This document shows positions 1 through 8,785 of a DNA stretch of 64,000 nucleotides, in pieces. A model generated the notes under the pieces. The model was not told where the DNA came from. It made no database searches and saw nothing but the letters and a program-made list of their open reading frames with translations. Where the stretch lies: positions 248,001 to 312,000 of the forward strand of contig NZ_OMPE01000007.1 in the NCBI RefSeq assembly GCF_900312815.1. The letters run 5' to 3'. The position numbers and the translations under genes are program-made. This DNA comes from Aquimarina sp. AU474 (GTDB lineage Bacteria; Bacteroidota; Bacteroidia; Flavobacteriales; Flavobacteriaceae). How positions within the stretch are numbered: position 1 is the stretch's first letter; each line of letters starts with the position of its first letter.

Positions 1-592
1 TATTAGCAATATTATTATCCTGTAGGAGGCTATACAATTCATTAGCTACAGCTTGATCATTAAACCAATCGGTATGTCTAAATTCTACTGATAATCTTAT
101 TTCTTTTGGCCATTTTTCAATAAAACGCACTACCCTGTCAAAATATTTAGGAGCAAAATTAGCTGGCATTTGTAAAAATATAGTCCCCAATTTTTCTTTA
201 AGATGTATTGCGTTTGCCAAATATGCATCTACATATGGCTGTACATCATCATTAAGTCTTTTAAAATGAGAAATGTTTTGTACTAATTTTGGAAAGAATT
301 TAAAATTCTCTGGTGTTTTATCATACCATTTTTTAAACTGATCCTCAGGGAAGATTCGATAAAAAGTAGCATTAAGCTCAATACTATTAAACTGTCTCGA
401 ATAATATTCTAGCTCATCTTTGGTTCCTCTGGGATAAAAACCTTTTAAATCTTGTTTATTCCATTTGGCACACCCTACATAAACAGATAATTCGCCATTA
501 TCAGAATTTTGAAGGACCGATTTCGTGTTTGGATGATCTTCGGGTAACGAAAAATCTATATCTTCTGGGTGCTCTACCTTACCAAATTTCAT
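1..592 (-). CDS. DUF72 family protein (3' end cut by window edge)
   Basis: Reading leftward from an ATG at 592, the translation runs open to the window edge, about 197 residues. It shows the features of the DUF72 (YecE-like) TIM-barrel family: VYVGCAKW near the N terminus, FNSIELNATFYR, FKFFPKLVQNISHFKR, LGTIFLQMPANF and RLSVEFRHTDW. The C-terminal part lies outside the window. The biochemical role of DUF72 proteins is not established, so none is assigned. The next gene to the right is on the opposite strand, so this one has its own promoter somewhere in 593-816. Confidence 0.85.
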   Translation of the reverse strand, partial: MKFGKVEHPEDIDFSLPEDHPNTKSVLQNSDNGELSVYVGCAKWNKQDLKGFYPRGTKDELEYYSRQFNSIELNATFYRIFPEDQFKKWYDKTPENFKFFPKLVQNISHFKRLNDDVQPYVDAYLANAIHLKEKLGTIFLQMPANFAPKYFDRVVRFIEKWPKEIRLSVEFRHTDWFNDQAVANELYSLLQDNNIAN

Positions 593-816
593 ATAATTTA
601 TTTAAAAGATTATTAAGTCCTAACAAAAATAGGATTTATAAATAACTTATAGTTAGCTTAAAACTAGCATAAACTAGAGTTGTTACATTGATATATTTAT
701 AATGCGGTCTTTCATTTTCGATAACTCGTTTATTGTTTATAAGTAGTTTAAAACTCTAATATGAGTAATGAAATTTGAATACAACTATTAAGTATTTTTA
801 GTAAACCTTCTTTATT

Positions 817-1221
817 ATGGAAAACAGGGAATCAAATTTATTGGCAATACGTCCAGAGTTATTAAATGCGAGAGTTTCAGAAAACATGTCTAATGACGAG
901 CAATTTCAGAACAAAACCATAAGGCCAATTATAAAATTACAAGGCAATTTACTTATTGAAGTTTTCAAAAATTACATTAAAAAAAGAAAGAACACCTTTT
1001 ACGAGCTTACTCTTGAGAAAAAATTGGATTTTATAGCAAATGCCGTCCAGAAGGATATGAAATTCAGGAACAGCCTTAAAGGTATGATCATCGGTCAATT
1101 TACCGTGGAAGAATACCTTGTCTATACTCAAAATTCATCGGCGCTAAATAAACGAATGATGAATATTGTTAGAGAACGTTTACAAGACAGCATTCAGGTT
1201 TTGGAATATAAAGTGGCTTAG
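817..1221 (+). CDS. Conserved flavobacterial protein of unknown function (134 aa)
   Basis: A soluble 134-residue protein with no signal peptide and no membrane segment. From memory, close relatives with the same core (HFQNKTLRP-like, KLQNDLL-like and KGMIIGQFTVEEY) occur throughout Flavobacteriaceae and are sometimes labelled glyoxalase. I see no glyoxalase metal-ligand pattern here, so I do not accept that name. The protein is rich in Lys, Arg and Glu and probably all-helical (for example RMMNIVRERLQDSIQVLEYK at the C terminus). It stands alone: purC converges on it from the right with only 24 bp between the stop codons. Confidence 0.75.
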   Translation: MENRESNLLAIRPELLNARVSENMSNDEQFQNKTIRPIIKLQGNLLIEVFKNYIKKRKNTFYELTLEKKLDFIANAVQKDMKFRNSLKGMIIGQFTVEEYLVYTQNSSALNKRMMNIVRERLQDSIQVLEYKVA

Positions 1222-1245
1222 TATAACCAAAAAAAATAGCCTATA

Positions 1246-2196
1246 CTATTGATTTTTAAGATATGATAGCACATTATCTTCGATTCGTGTAGCTACCGAT
1301 GAAACATCTGCTTTAGTAAATGATGTGCCGGTAATACTTTCGTACAATTCTATGTAACGTTCTGAAACTGAAGTAATATATTCTTCATTCATTTCGGGGA
1401 TTCGTTGCCCTTCTTTACCTTGAAATCCGTTAGTAATAAGCCATTGTCTAACAAATTCTTTTGATAATTGTTTTTGAGGTTCTCCTTTTTCCTGTAAATC
1501 CTCATATCCATTAGCATAAAAATATCGCGAAGAGTCAGGAGTATGAATTTCATCAATCAGCACGATTTTACCGTCTTTCGTTTTTCCGAATTCATATTTT
1601 GTATCTACCAAGATAAGTCCTCGTTCTGCCGCTATCTCTGTTCCTCTTTGAAAAAGTTTACGTGTATAATCTTCAAGGATTAAGTAATCTTCTTCAGAAA
1701 CAATACCATTGGATAAAATCTCTTCTCTAGAAATATCTTCATCATGTTCTCCATTATCGGCCTTAGTAGAAGGTGTTATTATGGGCTCCGGAAATTTATC
1801 ATTTTCTTTCATCCCGTTAGGCATATCCACTCCACACAATACTCTTTTACCCACTTTATATTCTCTAGCAGCGTGACCAGACAAATACCCTCTAATAACC
1901 ATTTCAACCTTAAAAGGTTCGCAAAGGTGCCCAACAGCTACATTAGGATCAGGAGTTGCAATAAGCCAATTTGGTACTAAATCCTGAGTAGCTTCCATCA
2001 TTTTGGTTGCTATTTGGTTTAGTATTTGGCCCTTAAAAGGAATTCCTTTAGGCATTACTACATCAAAGGCCGATAAACGATCGGTAGCAATCATCACCAA
2101 TAGTTCATCGTTTATATTGTATACTTCTCTTACTTTTCCTTTATAAACAGATTTTTGATTAGGAAAATTATAGTTTGTATCTACTATTGTATTCAT
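1246..2196 (-). CDS. purC: Phosphoribosylaminoimidazole-succinocarboxamide synthase (SAICAR synthetase)
   Basis: Catalyses the ATP-dependent joining of CAIR and aspartate to SAICAR, a cytosolic step of de novo purine synthesis. At 316 residues it is the longer form of the family. Visible signatures are [10 protein letters not shown] (20-28) in the nucleotide-binding lobe, DRLSAFDVV (39-47), [10 protein letters not shown] (100-109), LVDTKYEFG (196-204) and [11 protein letters not shown] (214-224); the last two are the classic PurC motifs. It is followed by 103 bp and then phoH on the same strand, but nothing shows that the two are co-transcribed. Another gene of the pathway, purL, lies at 57984-61664, so the purine genes are dispersed. 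Confidence 0.97.
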   Translation of the reverse strand: MNTIVDTNYNFPNQKSVYKGKVREVYNINDELLVMIATDRLSAFDVVMPKGIPFKGQILNQIATKMMEATQDLVPNWLIATPDPNVAVGHLCEPFKVEMVIRGYLSGHAAREYKVGKRVLCGVDMPNGMKENDKFPEPIITPSTKADNGEHDEDISREEILSNGIVSEEDYLILEDYTRKLFQRGTEIAAERGLILVDTKYEFGKTKDGKIVLIDEIHTPDSSRYFYANGYEDLQEKGEPQKQLSKEFVRQWLITNGFQGKEGQRIPEMNEEYITSVSERYIELYESITGTSFTKADVSSVATRIEDNVLSYLKNQ

Positions 2197-2299
2197 GTGT
2201 TACTATGCAAATTCATAAGTGACTTTGGTTACTATTTAGTAATTCGTATGTATAAATAATTACTGTTTTTAGACACCATCACTTACTTTTCTTTAAAAT

Positions 2300-3256
2300 T
2301 TATCCGTTTCTATTTTCGATTTCTTTATAGGCCGAAATCACCTTCTTCACAAGCTTATGACGTATTACATCTTTATCATCCAGATAAATCATTCCGATTC
2401 CTTGGATACTTTTTAAGACTAACAAAGCTTCTTTTAAACCAGAAGTTACTCTTCTTGGTAAATCTATTTGCCCAGGATCACCTGTAATAATAAACTTTGC
2501 ATTTTTCCCCATACGTGTTAAGAACATTTTCATCTGGGCATGGGTGGTATTTTGAGCTTCATCTAGTATTACGAATGCATTGTCTAAAGTTCTACCTCTC
2601 ATAAATGCCATGGGAGCGATTTGAATCACTCCTTTTTCGATAAAACTGTCCAATTTTTCATTAGGAATCATATCTCTTAAGGCATCATATAAGGGTTGCA
2701 TATATGGATCCAGTTTTTCTTTTAAATCTCCTGGTAAAAATCCCAGATTTTCTCCTGCTTCGACTGCTGGTCGGGTAAGAATAATTCGTTTTACTTGTTT
2801 TTCTTTAAGCGCTTTAACAGCAAGGGCTACCCCTGTATACGTTTTTCCTGTACCAGCCGGTCCAATAGCAAAAACCATATCGTTCTTATTACAAGATTCA
2901 ACTAGTTTACGTTGATTAGCGGTTTGGGCCTTAATTAACTTGCCTCCTACGCCATGAACTAATGTTTCTCCACTATTTGCAGATGTTTCATAGTCCTCCT
3001 TACTTTCACTGGTAAGCACCCGCTCAATTACATTTTCATCCAGTTTATTATATTTTCCAAAATGTTCTAAAAGCATATTAAGACGCATATCAAACTCTTC
3101 GAGCATGTCTTCGTCTCCATATACTTTCATCTTGCTACCACGTGCAACAATTTTTAGCTTTGGGAAGTATTTTTTTAATAATTGAATATTGCTATTCTGA
3201 AGTCCGAAAAACTCTCTCGGATTAATCTCTGTTAGTTCAATAATGAGTTCATTCAA
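2300..3256 (-). CDS. PhoH family ATPase (PhoH-like protein)
   Basis: A 318-residue cytosolic P-loop protein. Residues 1-80 form a small KH/RNA-binding-like N-terminal region. The PhoH domain follows, with Walker A GPAGTGKT at 132-139 and Walker B AFVILDEAQN near residue 230, plus the family's RPAVEAGENLGFLPGD and PMAFMRGRTLD stretches. PhoH proteins of this type are linked to RNA metabolism and phosphate-starvation responses; the exact role is not settled. It lies upstream of purC on the same strand. The chosen ATG is the only one that includes the complete N-terminal domain. Confidence 0.93.
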   Translation of the reverse strand: MNELIIELTEINPREFFGLQNSNIQLLKKYFPKLKIVARGSKMKVYGDEDMLEEFDMRLNMLLEHFGKYNKLDENVIERVLTSESKEDYETSANSGETLVHGVGGKLIKAQTANQRKLVESCNKNDMVFAIGPAGTGKTYTGVALAVKALKEKQVKRIILTRPAVEAGENLGFLPGDLKEKLDPYMQPLYDALRDMIPNEKLDSFIEKGVIQIAPMAFMRGRTLDNAFVILDEAQNTTHAQMKMFLTRMGKNAKFIITGDPGQIDLPRRVTSGLKEALLVLKSIQGIGMIYLDDKDVIRHKLVKKVISAYKEIENRNG

Positions 3257-3504
3257 AAGCTATACGTATTTTAGTATGAATTGTTTTTTGGATTGACTAA
3301 GTTTGCTAAAGTTATTCAAGATATTTTGGGGAAAAAATAGAAATTGAAAATAGATCAAATTACTATAAGATCGCACTGCCGTTTACATAAAAAAACACGG
3401 TATTTTCTTTTATTTTAACACACAAAGAAAATCTTTATATAACTTGAAACAAATTTACATATTTTTAAGCGCTTACAAGTAAAAGATATTAACAATTATT
3501 GTTC

Positions 3505-4335
3505 ATGCCGATTATTACGTTAACTACAGATTTTGGAATCAAAGATCATTTTGTGTCTGCGGTTAAGGGAGCAATCTACACTGAATTACCAGATGCCAAA
3601 GTAGTTGATATATCCCATGAAATATCTCCTTTTCATATTACCGAGGCAGCTTACATCATTCAAAATGCATATAAAAGTTTTCCAAAAGGTAGTATTCATA
3701 TTATAGGTATTGATAGTGAGCTTAATCCCGAGAATAAACATATTGCGGTAAAATTAGATGATCATTATTTTATTTGTGCCAATAATGGATTAATCTGCTT
3801 GATCACATCTGAATTTAATCCAGAAAAGATTGTTGAAATAAATATTCATGATGCCATTGCGACTAATTTTCCTGTATTAGATGTATTTGTTGTTGTAGCA
3901 TGTCATATTGCGCGTGGAGGAACACTGGAAGTAATAGGAAAAACAATTAAAGAAACTAAAACCATTAAAGGGATTACCCCTATTGTTAATCTAGGAGACA
4001 AACAAATCGTTGGTAGTATAATTTATATAGATAACTATGGAAATTTAGTTACAAATATCACTCGTAAACTTTTTGAGAAAATAGGAAAAGGTAGGACGTT
4101 TAAGATAACAGCCAGAACAGCAGTTTTTGAGCGTGTTTATGACCGATACAGTGATGCAATTAATTTTGAAATTGAAAAAGGTAAAAGAGAAGAAGATGGC
4201 AAAAAGCTAGCTATTTTTAACTCATCTGGTTATCTAGAACTCGCCATTTATAAAAGTAATCCCAAAACTGTGGGAGGTGCTTCTAGTCTTTTTGGATTAC
4301 ATTATCGCGATACGGTAAGTATTAATTTTGAATGA
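3505..4335 (+). CDS. S-adenosyl-L-methionine hydrolase (adenosine-forming), DUF62 family
   Basis: Belongs to the SAM-dependent chlorinase/fluorinase-like family, whose common bacterial members hydrolyse SAM to adenosine and methionine with water as nucleophile. Family features are TLTTDFGIKDHFV at the N terminus, the VDISHEISPFH block, the GSIHIIGIDSELN strand, FICANNGLI, and VGSIIYIDNYGNLVTNI in the C-terminal barrel. The start is taken at ATG 3505 (MPIITLTTDFG); a TTG two codons upstream is in frame but less likely. The stop codon nearly touches the next gene (4337), so the two are almost certainly translated from one message. Confidence 0.93.
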   Translation: MPIITLTTDFGIKDHFVSAVKGAIYTELPDAKVVDISHEISPFHITEAAYIIQNAYKSFPKGSIHIIGIDSELNPENKHIAVKLDDHYFICANNGLICLITSEFNPEKIVEINIHDAIATNFPVLDVFVVVACHIARGGTLEVIGKTIKETKTIKGITPIVNLGDKQIVGSIIYIDNYGNLVTNITRKLFEKIGKGRTFKITARTAVFERVYDRYSDAINFEIEKGKREEDGKKLAIFNSSGYLELAIYKSNPKTVGGASSLFGLHYRDTVSINFE

Positions 4336-4336
4336 A

Positions 4337-4630
4337 ATGATAATAAGAATAGTAAAAATGGGATTTATCCCAGATCAAATAGAAGCTTTTCTCGAAAATT
4401 TTGAGCAAAACAAAACTAAAATAAGAAATTTTGAAGGTTGTAGCCATCTTAGATTATTAAGAGATACATACCATACAAACCAATTTTTCACATATAGTCA
4501 TTGGGAATCTGAAGAACATCTCAATAACTATAGAAACTCTACGTTATTCAAAGGAGTTTGGGCGAATACCAAAAATAAGTTTAATCAAAAACCAGAAGCT
4601 TGGAGTATAGATGAAGTAAGTAGTTTGTAG
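4337..4630 (+). CDS. Antibiotic biosynthesis monooxygenase (ABM)-like small protein
   Basis: A 97-residue protein starting MIIRIVKMGF. It has the ferredoxin-like dimeric alpha-beta barrel pattern of the ABM superfamily: a first strand, a helix (QIEAFLENFEQNKTKI), a GCSHLRLLRD strand, a FFTYSHWESEEHLNNY segment and a second helix. The W-E-S-x-E-x-L block is the family hallmark. Many members are quinol monooxygenases or haem-binding proteins, but no substrate can be inferred here. The ATG at 4337 is preferred to an upstream TTG (4328) that would overlap the preceding gene. Confidence 0.82.
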   Translation: MIIRIVKMGFIPDQIEAFLENFEQNKTKIRNFEGCSHLRLLRDTYHTNQFFTYSHWESEEHLNNYRNSTLFKGVWANTKNKFNQKPEAWSIDEVSSL

Positions 4631-4677
4631 TTTTTTATATCAAACTAAAATTTATACCTAAAAACCTTATATTAAAT

Positions 4678-7074
4678 ATGCTTGCATTAATTAGAAAAGA
4701 GATTAGCACTTTTTTTTCCTCTGCCTCGGGATATCTCGTTGTTTCGATATTTTTGATTCTTAATGGACTCTTTTTATGGGTTTTTAAAGGGCAATACAAT
4801 ATCTTGGATAGTGGCTTTGCTGATCTTTCTCCTTTTTTCCAGATTACCCCGTGGATATTATTATTTCTTATACCGGCAGTTACTATGCGTAGTATTGCCG
4901 AAGAAAAAAAACAAGGCACTCTCGAATTATTAATCACTAAACCTATTCGATACTGGCAATTAATTTGCGGGAAATATTTAGGAAGCTTGTTACTAATTGT
5001 TATTTCACTAATACCAAGTTTATTATATGTTATAACAATTAATACTTTAAGTAAACCTACGGGCAATATTGATATTGGTAGTACCATTGGATCATATATT
5101 GCAATACTTCTATTAAGTGCCGCATATACTGCTATCGGTATATTCTCATCAGCTATTACCAAAAATCAAATAATCGCTTTCTTATTAGCTGTATTCCTAT
5201 GTTTTCTTTGTTATTATAGTTTTAGTGAGCTTTCTGATTACAACATCCTAGCATCTACTGAGTATAGTGTTGATCAATTTGGAATGCAATTTCATTATGA
5301 TAGAATTAGTAAAGGGATTATTGACACACGAGATATATTTTACTTCATAAGTATTATTGCTTTATTTATTATCCTAGCCATTTTAACAATTAAAAAAGGA
5401 AGTAAAAAGATGATGATAAAACCTATTATCATTACTCTTGTTGCTGTTTTATCCCTCAATCTATTAGGAAACTCTTTTTACAATAGATTTGATCTTACTC
5501 ATGATAATCGTTTCACCTTGTCTGAAGCTACCAAGGTTTTAGTTTCTGAAGTAGATACTCCTATTGTTATTGATGTATTATTAAAAGGTGATTTTCCTTC
5601 AGAGTTTAGACGTTTACAACAAGAAACGGCACAACTACTTGAAGAATTCAATGCAATAAACCCGAACATTAAATACATTTTCACCAATCCCCTCGAGGAG
5701 GAAGTTTTAAGATCGGAGACTATCTCAGAGTTGCAACGTTTTGGACTTACACCTATGGAAGTAAGTGTGCAGGAAAGTGGAAAAACTGAAATTGAAACTA
5801 TTGTGCCTTGGGCACTCATGAGTTATGGAAACAAAAGTGTAAAAGTTCCTTTAATTAAAAATAATATAGGAGCAACATCGCAAGAAAGAGTAAACAACTC
5901 TATACAGCAATTAGAATATGCTTTTGCAGATGGACTTACTAAATTGTTACACCCAAAAAGACATAAAATTGCAGTTTTAAAAGGTAATGGTCAGTTGCCT
6001 GATATTATGATTGCCGATTTTATTAAAACGCTTCAGGACTATTATTTTGTTGGCGCTTTCACATTAGATTCAGTCTCGGGTAATCCCGAAAAAACGCTTA
6101 ATGATCTTCAAAAATTTGATATGATCATTAATGCAAAACCAACCCAAGCTTTTTCCGAAAAAGAAAAATACGTTTTGGATCAATTTATCATGAAAGGCGG
6201 TAAATCCATCTGGTTAGTAGAATCGGTTGCTATGGAAATTGATAGCCTTATGAATCCCGAAGGGACTTCTGTAGCATTAATGCAAGATTTAAGATTAGGT
6301 GATGCATTATTTTCGTATGGCTTACGGGTAAACCCTGTGTTGGTCAATGATTTATATTCGGCTCCATTAGTACTCGCCTCAGGTCAAGGTGAAAATACGC
6401 AATTCACTCCTTATCCGTGGTTTTATGAATCTTTAACCAAAAGTAATAGTAATCATCCAATAGTAAAAAATACGGAATCCGTAAAATTTGAATTTGCAAA
6501 TCAGATAGATACGCTCAAAAACAATATTCAAAAAACTATTTTACTTACCAGTTCAAATAATTCGAAATTAGAAGGTGTTCCTAAGGAAATCAAACTAGAC
6601 ATTATTAGACAAAAACCAGATGTTAGCAGTTATAGCGAAGGTCCTCAAAATCTGGCAGTATTATTAGAAGGCGAATTTAAATCCACATATAAAGACAGAA
6701 TTAAACCTGTTAAAATAGCATCACATAGCGATCAAAGTGTGCCTACAAAAATGATAGTGATTGCCGATGGAGATGTTATTAAAAATAAAACTAGACAAGG
6801 GCAGCCAATTGAGTTAGGTTTTGATCCATACATGAATTTAAAATATGGTAATAAAGAATTCTTACTCAATTCTGTTAATTTTCTATTGGATGATTCTGGT
6901 TTAATTGAGGTGCGAAGCAAAGAAATTGAAATACCATTTCTTGATGTTGAAAAAGTTGTTTCTAATAAAACTTTTGTACAAATACTTAATATTTTAGGGC
7001 CTTTAGTTCTATTGGGAACTTTTGGTTTTGTGTTTTTTATGGTCAGAAAGAAAAAGTATATTAAAGCGGGTTAA
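4678..7074 (+). CDS. GldF-GldG fusion: gliding motility ABC transporter permease plus GldG
   Basis: One 798-residue frame joins two proteins that are separate in Flavobacterium johnsoniae. Residues 1-240 match GldF: about six membrane helices, with FLIPAVTMRS and EEKKQGTLELLITKP. Residues 245-798, beginning at an internal ATG (5410), match GldG: an N-terminal anchor helix, NSFYNRFDLTHDNRFTLSE, PHIVKN-like repeats and a C-terminal helix before KKKYIKAG. GldF, GldG and the ATPase GldA are an ABC transporter implicated in gliding. The junction lies just after a run of six A (5392-5397). Losing one A would create a TGA at 5411-5413 overlapping the internal ATG, the usual gldF/gldG layout. A true fusion and a homopolymer sequence error are both possible. 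No gldA is nearby. Confidence 0.9.
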   Translation: MLALIRKEISTFFSSASGYLVVSIFLILNGLFLWVFKGQYNILDSGFADLSPFFQITPWILLFLIPAVTMRSIAEEKKQGTLELLITKPIRYWQLICGKYLGSLLLIVISLIPSLLYVITINTLSKPTGNIDIGSTIGSYIAILLLSAAYTAIGIFSSAITKNQIIAFLLAVFLCFLCYYSFSELSDYNILASTEYSVDQFGMQFHYDRISKGIIDTRDIFYFISIIALFIILAILTIKKGSKKMMIKPIIITLVAVLSLNLLGNSFYNRFDLTHDNRFTLSEATKVLVSEVDTPIVIDVLLKGDFPSEFRRLQQETAQLLEEFNAINPNIKYIFTNPLEEEVLRSETISELQRFGLTPMEVSVQESGKTEIETIVPWALMSYGNKSVKVPLIKNNIGATSQERVNNSIQQLEYAFADGLTKLLHPKRHKIAVLKGNGQLPDIMIADFIKTLQDYYFVGAFTLDSVSGNPEKTLNDLQKFDMIINAKPTQAFSEKEKYVLDQFIMKGGKSIWLVESVAMEIDSLMNPEGTSVALMQDLRLGDALFSYGLRVNPVLVNDLYSAPLVLASGQGENTQFTPYPWFYESLTKSNSNHPIVKNTESVKFEFANQIDTLKNNIQKTILLTSSNNSKLEGVPKEIKLDIIRQKPDVSSYSEGPQNLAVLLEGEFKSTYKDRIKPVKIASHSDQSVPTKMIVIADGDVIKNKTRQGQPIELGFDPYMNLKYGNKEFLLNSVNFLLDDSGLIEVRSKEIEIPFLDVEKVVSNKTFVQILNILGPLVLLGTFGFVFFMVRKKKYIKAG

Positions 7075-7128
7075 AATTCTATTTTCTATATTTGATATAG
7101 AAAGCCTAAATCTTTAAAATCATACCCT

Positions 7129-7923
7129 ATCGATCCCGAAAACCTCAATACTGTTTTAAAAACCGAAAATCTCTCCATCGGATATCGCGACAAAAATGCA
7201 TTAAATGTAGTTGCCGCAGATATTAATTTAAAATTACACGAAGGGGAACTTGTGGGTTTAGTAGGAGCTAATGGAATTGGTAAATCTACCCTGTTAAGAA
7301 CCCTATCCAAGGTACAACAACCGTTACATGGTAATGTTGTATTATCAGACAAAGATCTTAATTCGTATAAATCGATAGAGTTGGCCTCTCAATTAAGCAT
7401 TGTCCTAACCGAACAAATTGCTTCAAAAAATTTAACAGTTCAAGAATTAGTAGCTCTGGGTCGTCAACCTTATACAAATTGGGTAGGTAAAATGGTCGAA
7501 GAAGATATTGAAAAAGTAGTTAAAGCTATCGAGGTAACGCATATATCTGATCTTGTTTCAAAACGATGTTTTGAGCTTAGTGATGGACAACTACAAAAAG
7601 TACTTATCGCTCGTGCCATTGCTCAGGACACACCATTTATAATGCTTGATGAACCTACCACTCATCTTGATATATATCACAAAGCGTATATCTTAAAACT
7701 ATTAAAACGTCTTGCGTTCGAGACTAAAAAAACAATTTTATTCTCCACTCATGAAATCGATTTTGCGATACAATTATGTGATAAGATGATCGTTATGAAC
7801 AAAGACGGGTTTGAGTTTGGTCGTCCTAAAGAATTAGTACAAGCAAGGGCTTTTTCGGGATTATTCCCTGAAGACCTGATACTTTTTGACACTAAATCAG
7901 GAAGATACAAGGTTAGAAATTAA
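7129..7923 (+). CDS. ABC transporter ATP-binding protein, FecE/BtuD type, with a non-standard start
   Basis: An ATPase subunit of the iron-siderophore/haem/cobalamin import class. It has the A-loop Tyr in ENLSIGYRD, Walker A GANGIGKST, signature LSDGQLQK, Walker B FIMLDEPTTHLD and H-loop STHEID, so it looks functional. The first in-frame GTG (7252) lies only about seven residues before Walker A and would remove the A-loop and first strands. The conserved N terminus (DPENLNTVLKTENLSIGY) is open back to a TGA at 7093, with no ATG, GTG or TTG in between. ATC at 7129 is the only near-cognate codon in the right place, and ATC could be a mutated ATG. A TAtaTTTG box at 7085-7092 could be the promoter. 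No permease gene adjoins it. Confidence 0.85.
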   Translation: MDPENLNTVLKTENLSIGYRDKNALNVVAADINLKLHEGELVGLVGANGIGKSTLLRTLSKVQQPLHGNVVLSDKDLNSYKSIELASQLSIVLTEQIASKNLTVQELVALGRQPYTNWVGKMVEEDIEKVVKAIEVTHISDLVSKRCFELSDGQLQKVLIARAIAQDTPFIMLDEPTTHLDIYHKAYILKLLKRLAFETKKTILFSTHEIDFAIQLCDKMIVMNKDGFEFGRPKELVQARAFSGLFPEDLILFDTKSGRYKVRN

Positions 7924-7951
7924 GACTATTACACATACAAAAACATATATT

Positions 7952-8692
7952 ATGAGACCTCATCATTTTAAATTTTTGGTTTACTTATTTGCCGTTTCCT
8001 TATTTATCTCTTCTTGTTCTAGTGATGATAATTCTTTACCTCCCGAAATTGAAAATCCCAATGAAAATGGCTTAACAGACTATCAACTTAGTGTTGTAAC
8101 TTATTTTAAAGCAATAGCGTTAGGGTTCGAATTTGGTAACGCAAGTAAAATCACTAGAAAATGGACTTCGACTATGAAAATTTTTGTAGCCGGGACTCCT
8201 AGTGCAGGGCTAAGAACGGAATTAGATCGTATTGTATCCGAACTTAACACTTTGGTATCAGATGGTTTTAAAATTGAAATTGTAGATGATGTTAATCAAT
8301 CCAATTTCTACATGTTTTTTGGTACCGGTGACGAATATGCAACTCTATACCCTAATCAATCTTCATTAGTAGCTAATAATTGGGGATTGTTTAGCATATT
8401 CTGGGATGGGGCCAATGCGCTTAACACCGGTCATATGTATGTAGACATTAATCGTGCTAGTGATGTAGAACAAAAACATCTGCTTAGAGAAGAGTTAACA
8501 CAATCATTAGGGTTGGCTAGAGATTCTAATACATATCAAGAAAGTATTTTTCAATCCGCATGGACCAGAACAAACGAATATGCTACAATTGATAAAGATC
8601 TTATTAAACTCTTGTACCACCCAGACATGGAAATTGGATTAAATGCTACGCAAGTCGAGGCGCTATTAATTCGTATTCTAAAAACTCCATAG
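7952..8692 (+). CDS. DUF2927-type lipoprotein
   Basis: A 246-residue secreted protein. The N terminus MRPHHFKFLVYLFAVSLFISSCSSDD is a lipoprotein signal with the lipobox Cys followed by SSDD, an arrangement common for Bacteroidetes lipoproteins. The mature part has a DUF2927-like core: KWTSTMKIFVAG, then IVSELNTLVSDGFKIEIV, a MYVDINRA strand and LLREELTQSLGLARDS, resembling a degenerate metzincin-like protease fold. A complete HExxH motif is absent (REELTQ sits in its place), so proteolytic activity is doubtful. It starts 29 bp after the ABC ATPase and may be co-transcribed with it. Confidence 0.8.
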   Translation: MRPHHFKFLVYLFAVSLFISSCSSDDNSLPPEIENPNENGLTDYQLSVVTYFKAIALGFEFGNASKITRKWTSTMKIFVAGTPSAGLRTELDRIVSELNTLVSDGFKIEIVDDVNQSNFYMFFGTGDEYATLYPNQSSLVANNWGLFSIFWDGANALNTGHMYVDINRASDVEQKHLLREELTQSLGLARDSNTYQESIFQSAWTRTNEYATIDKDLIKLLYHPDMEIGLNATQVEALLIRILKTP

Positions 8693-8785
8693 CAAAACAT
8701 TATACCCTAAGGATATTAGTTTGATTAAAATAAATCTTTTCTGACTTCTAATCTTTATCTTTGAATAAAGTAAATTAGAGAGTTC

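Noticed and set aside
817..1221. Glyoxalase annotation of the small conserved protein
   Set aside because: No glyoxalase-fold motifs or metal ligands are seen; the name appears to be carried over between databases.
5392..5413. Programmed frameshift at the gldF-gldG junction
   Set aside because: The A6 run is not in the phase of a standard X-XXY-YYZ heptamer, so programmed slippage is less likely than fusion or an indel.
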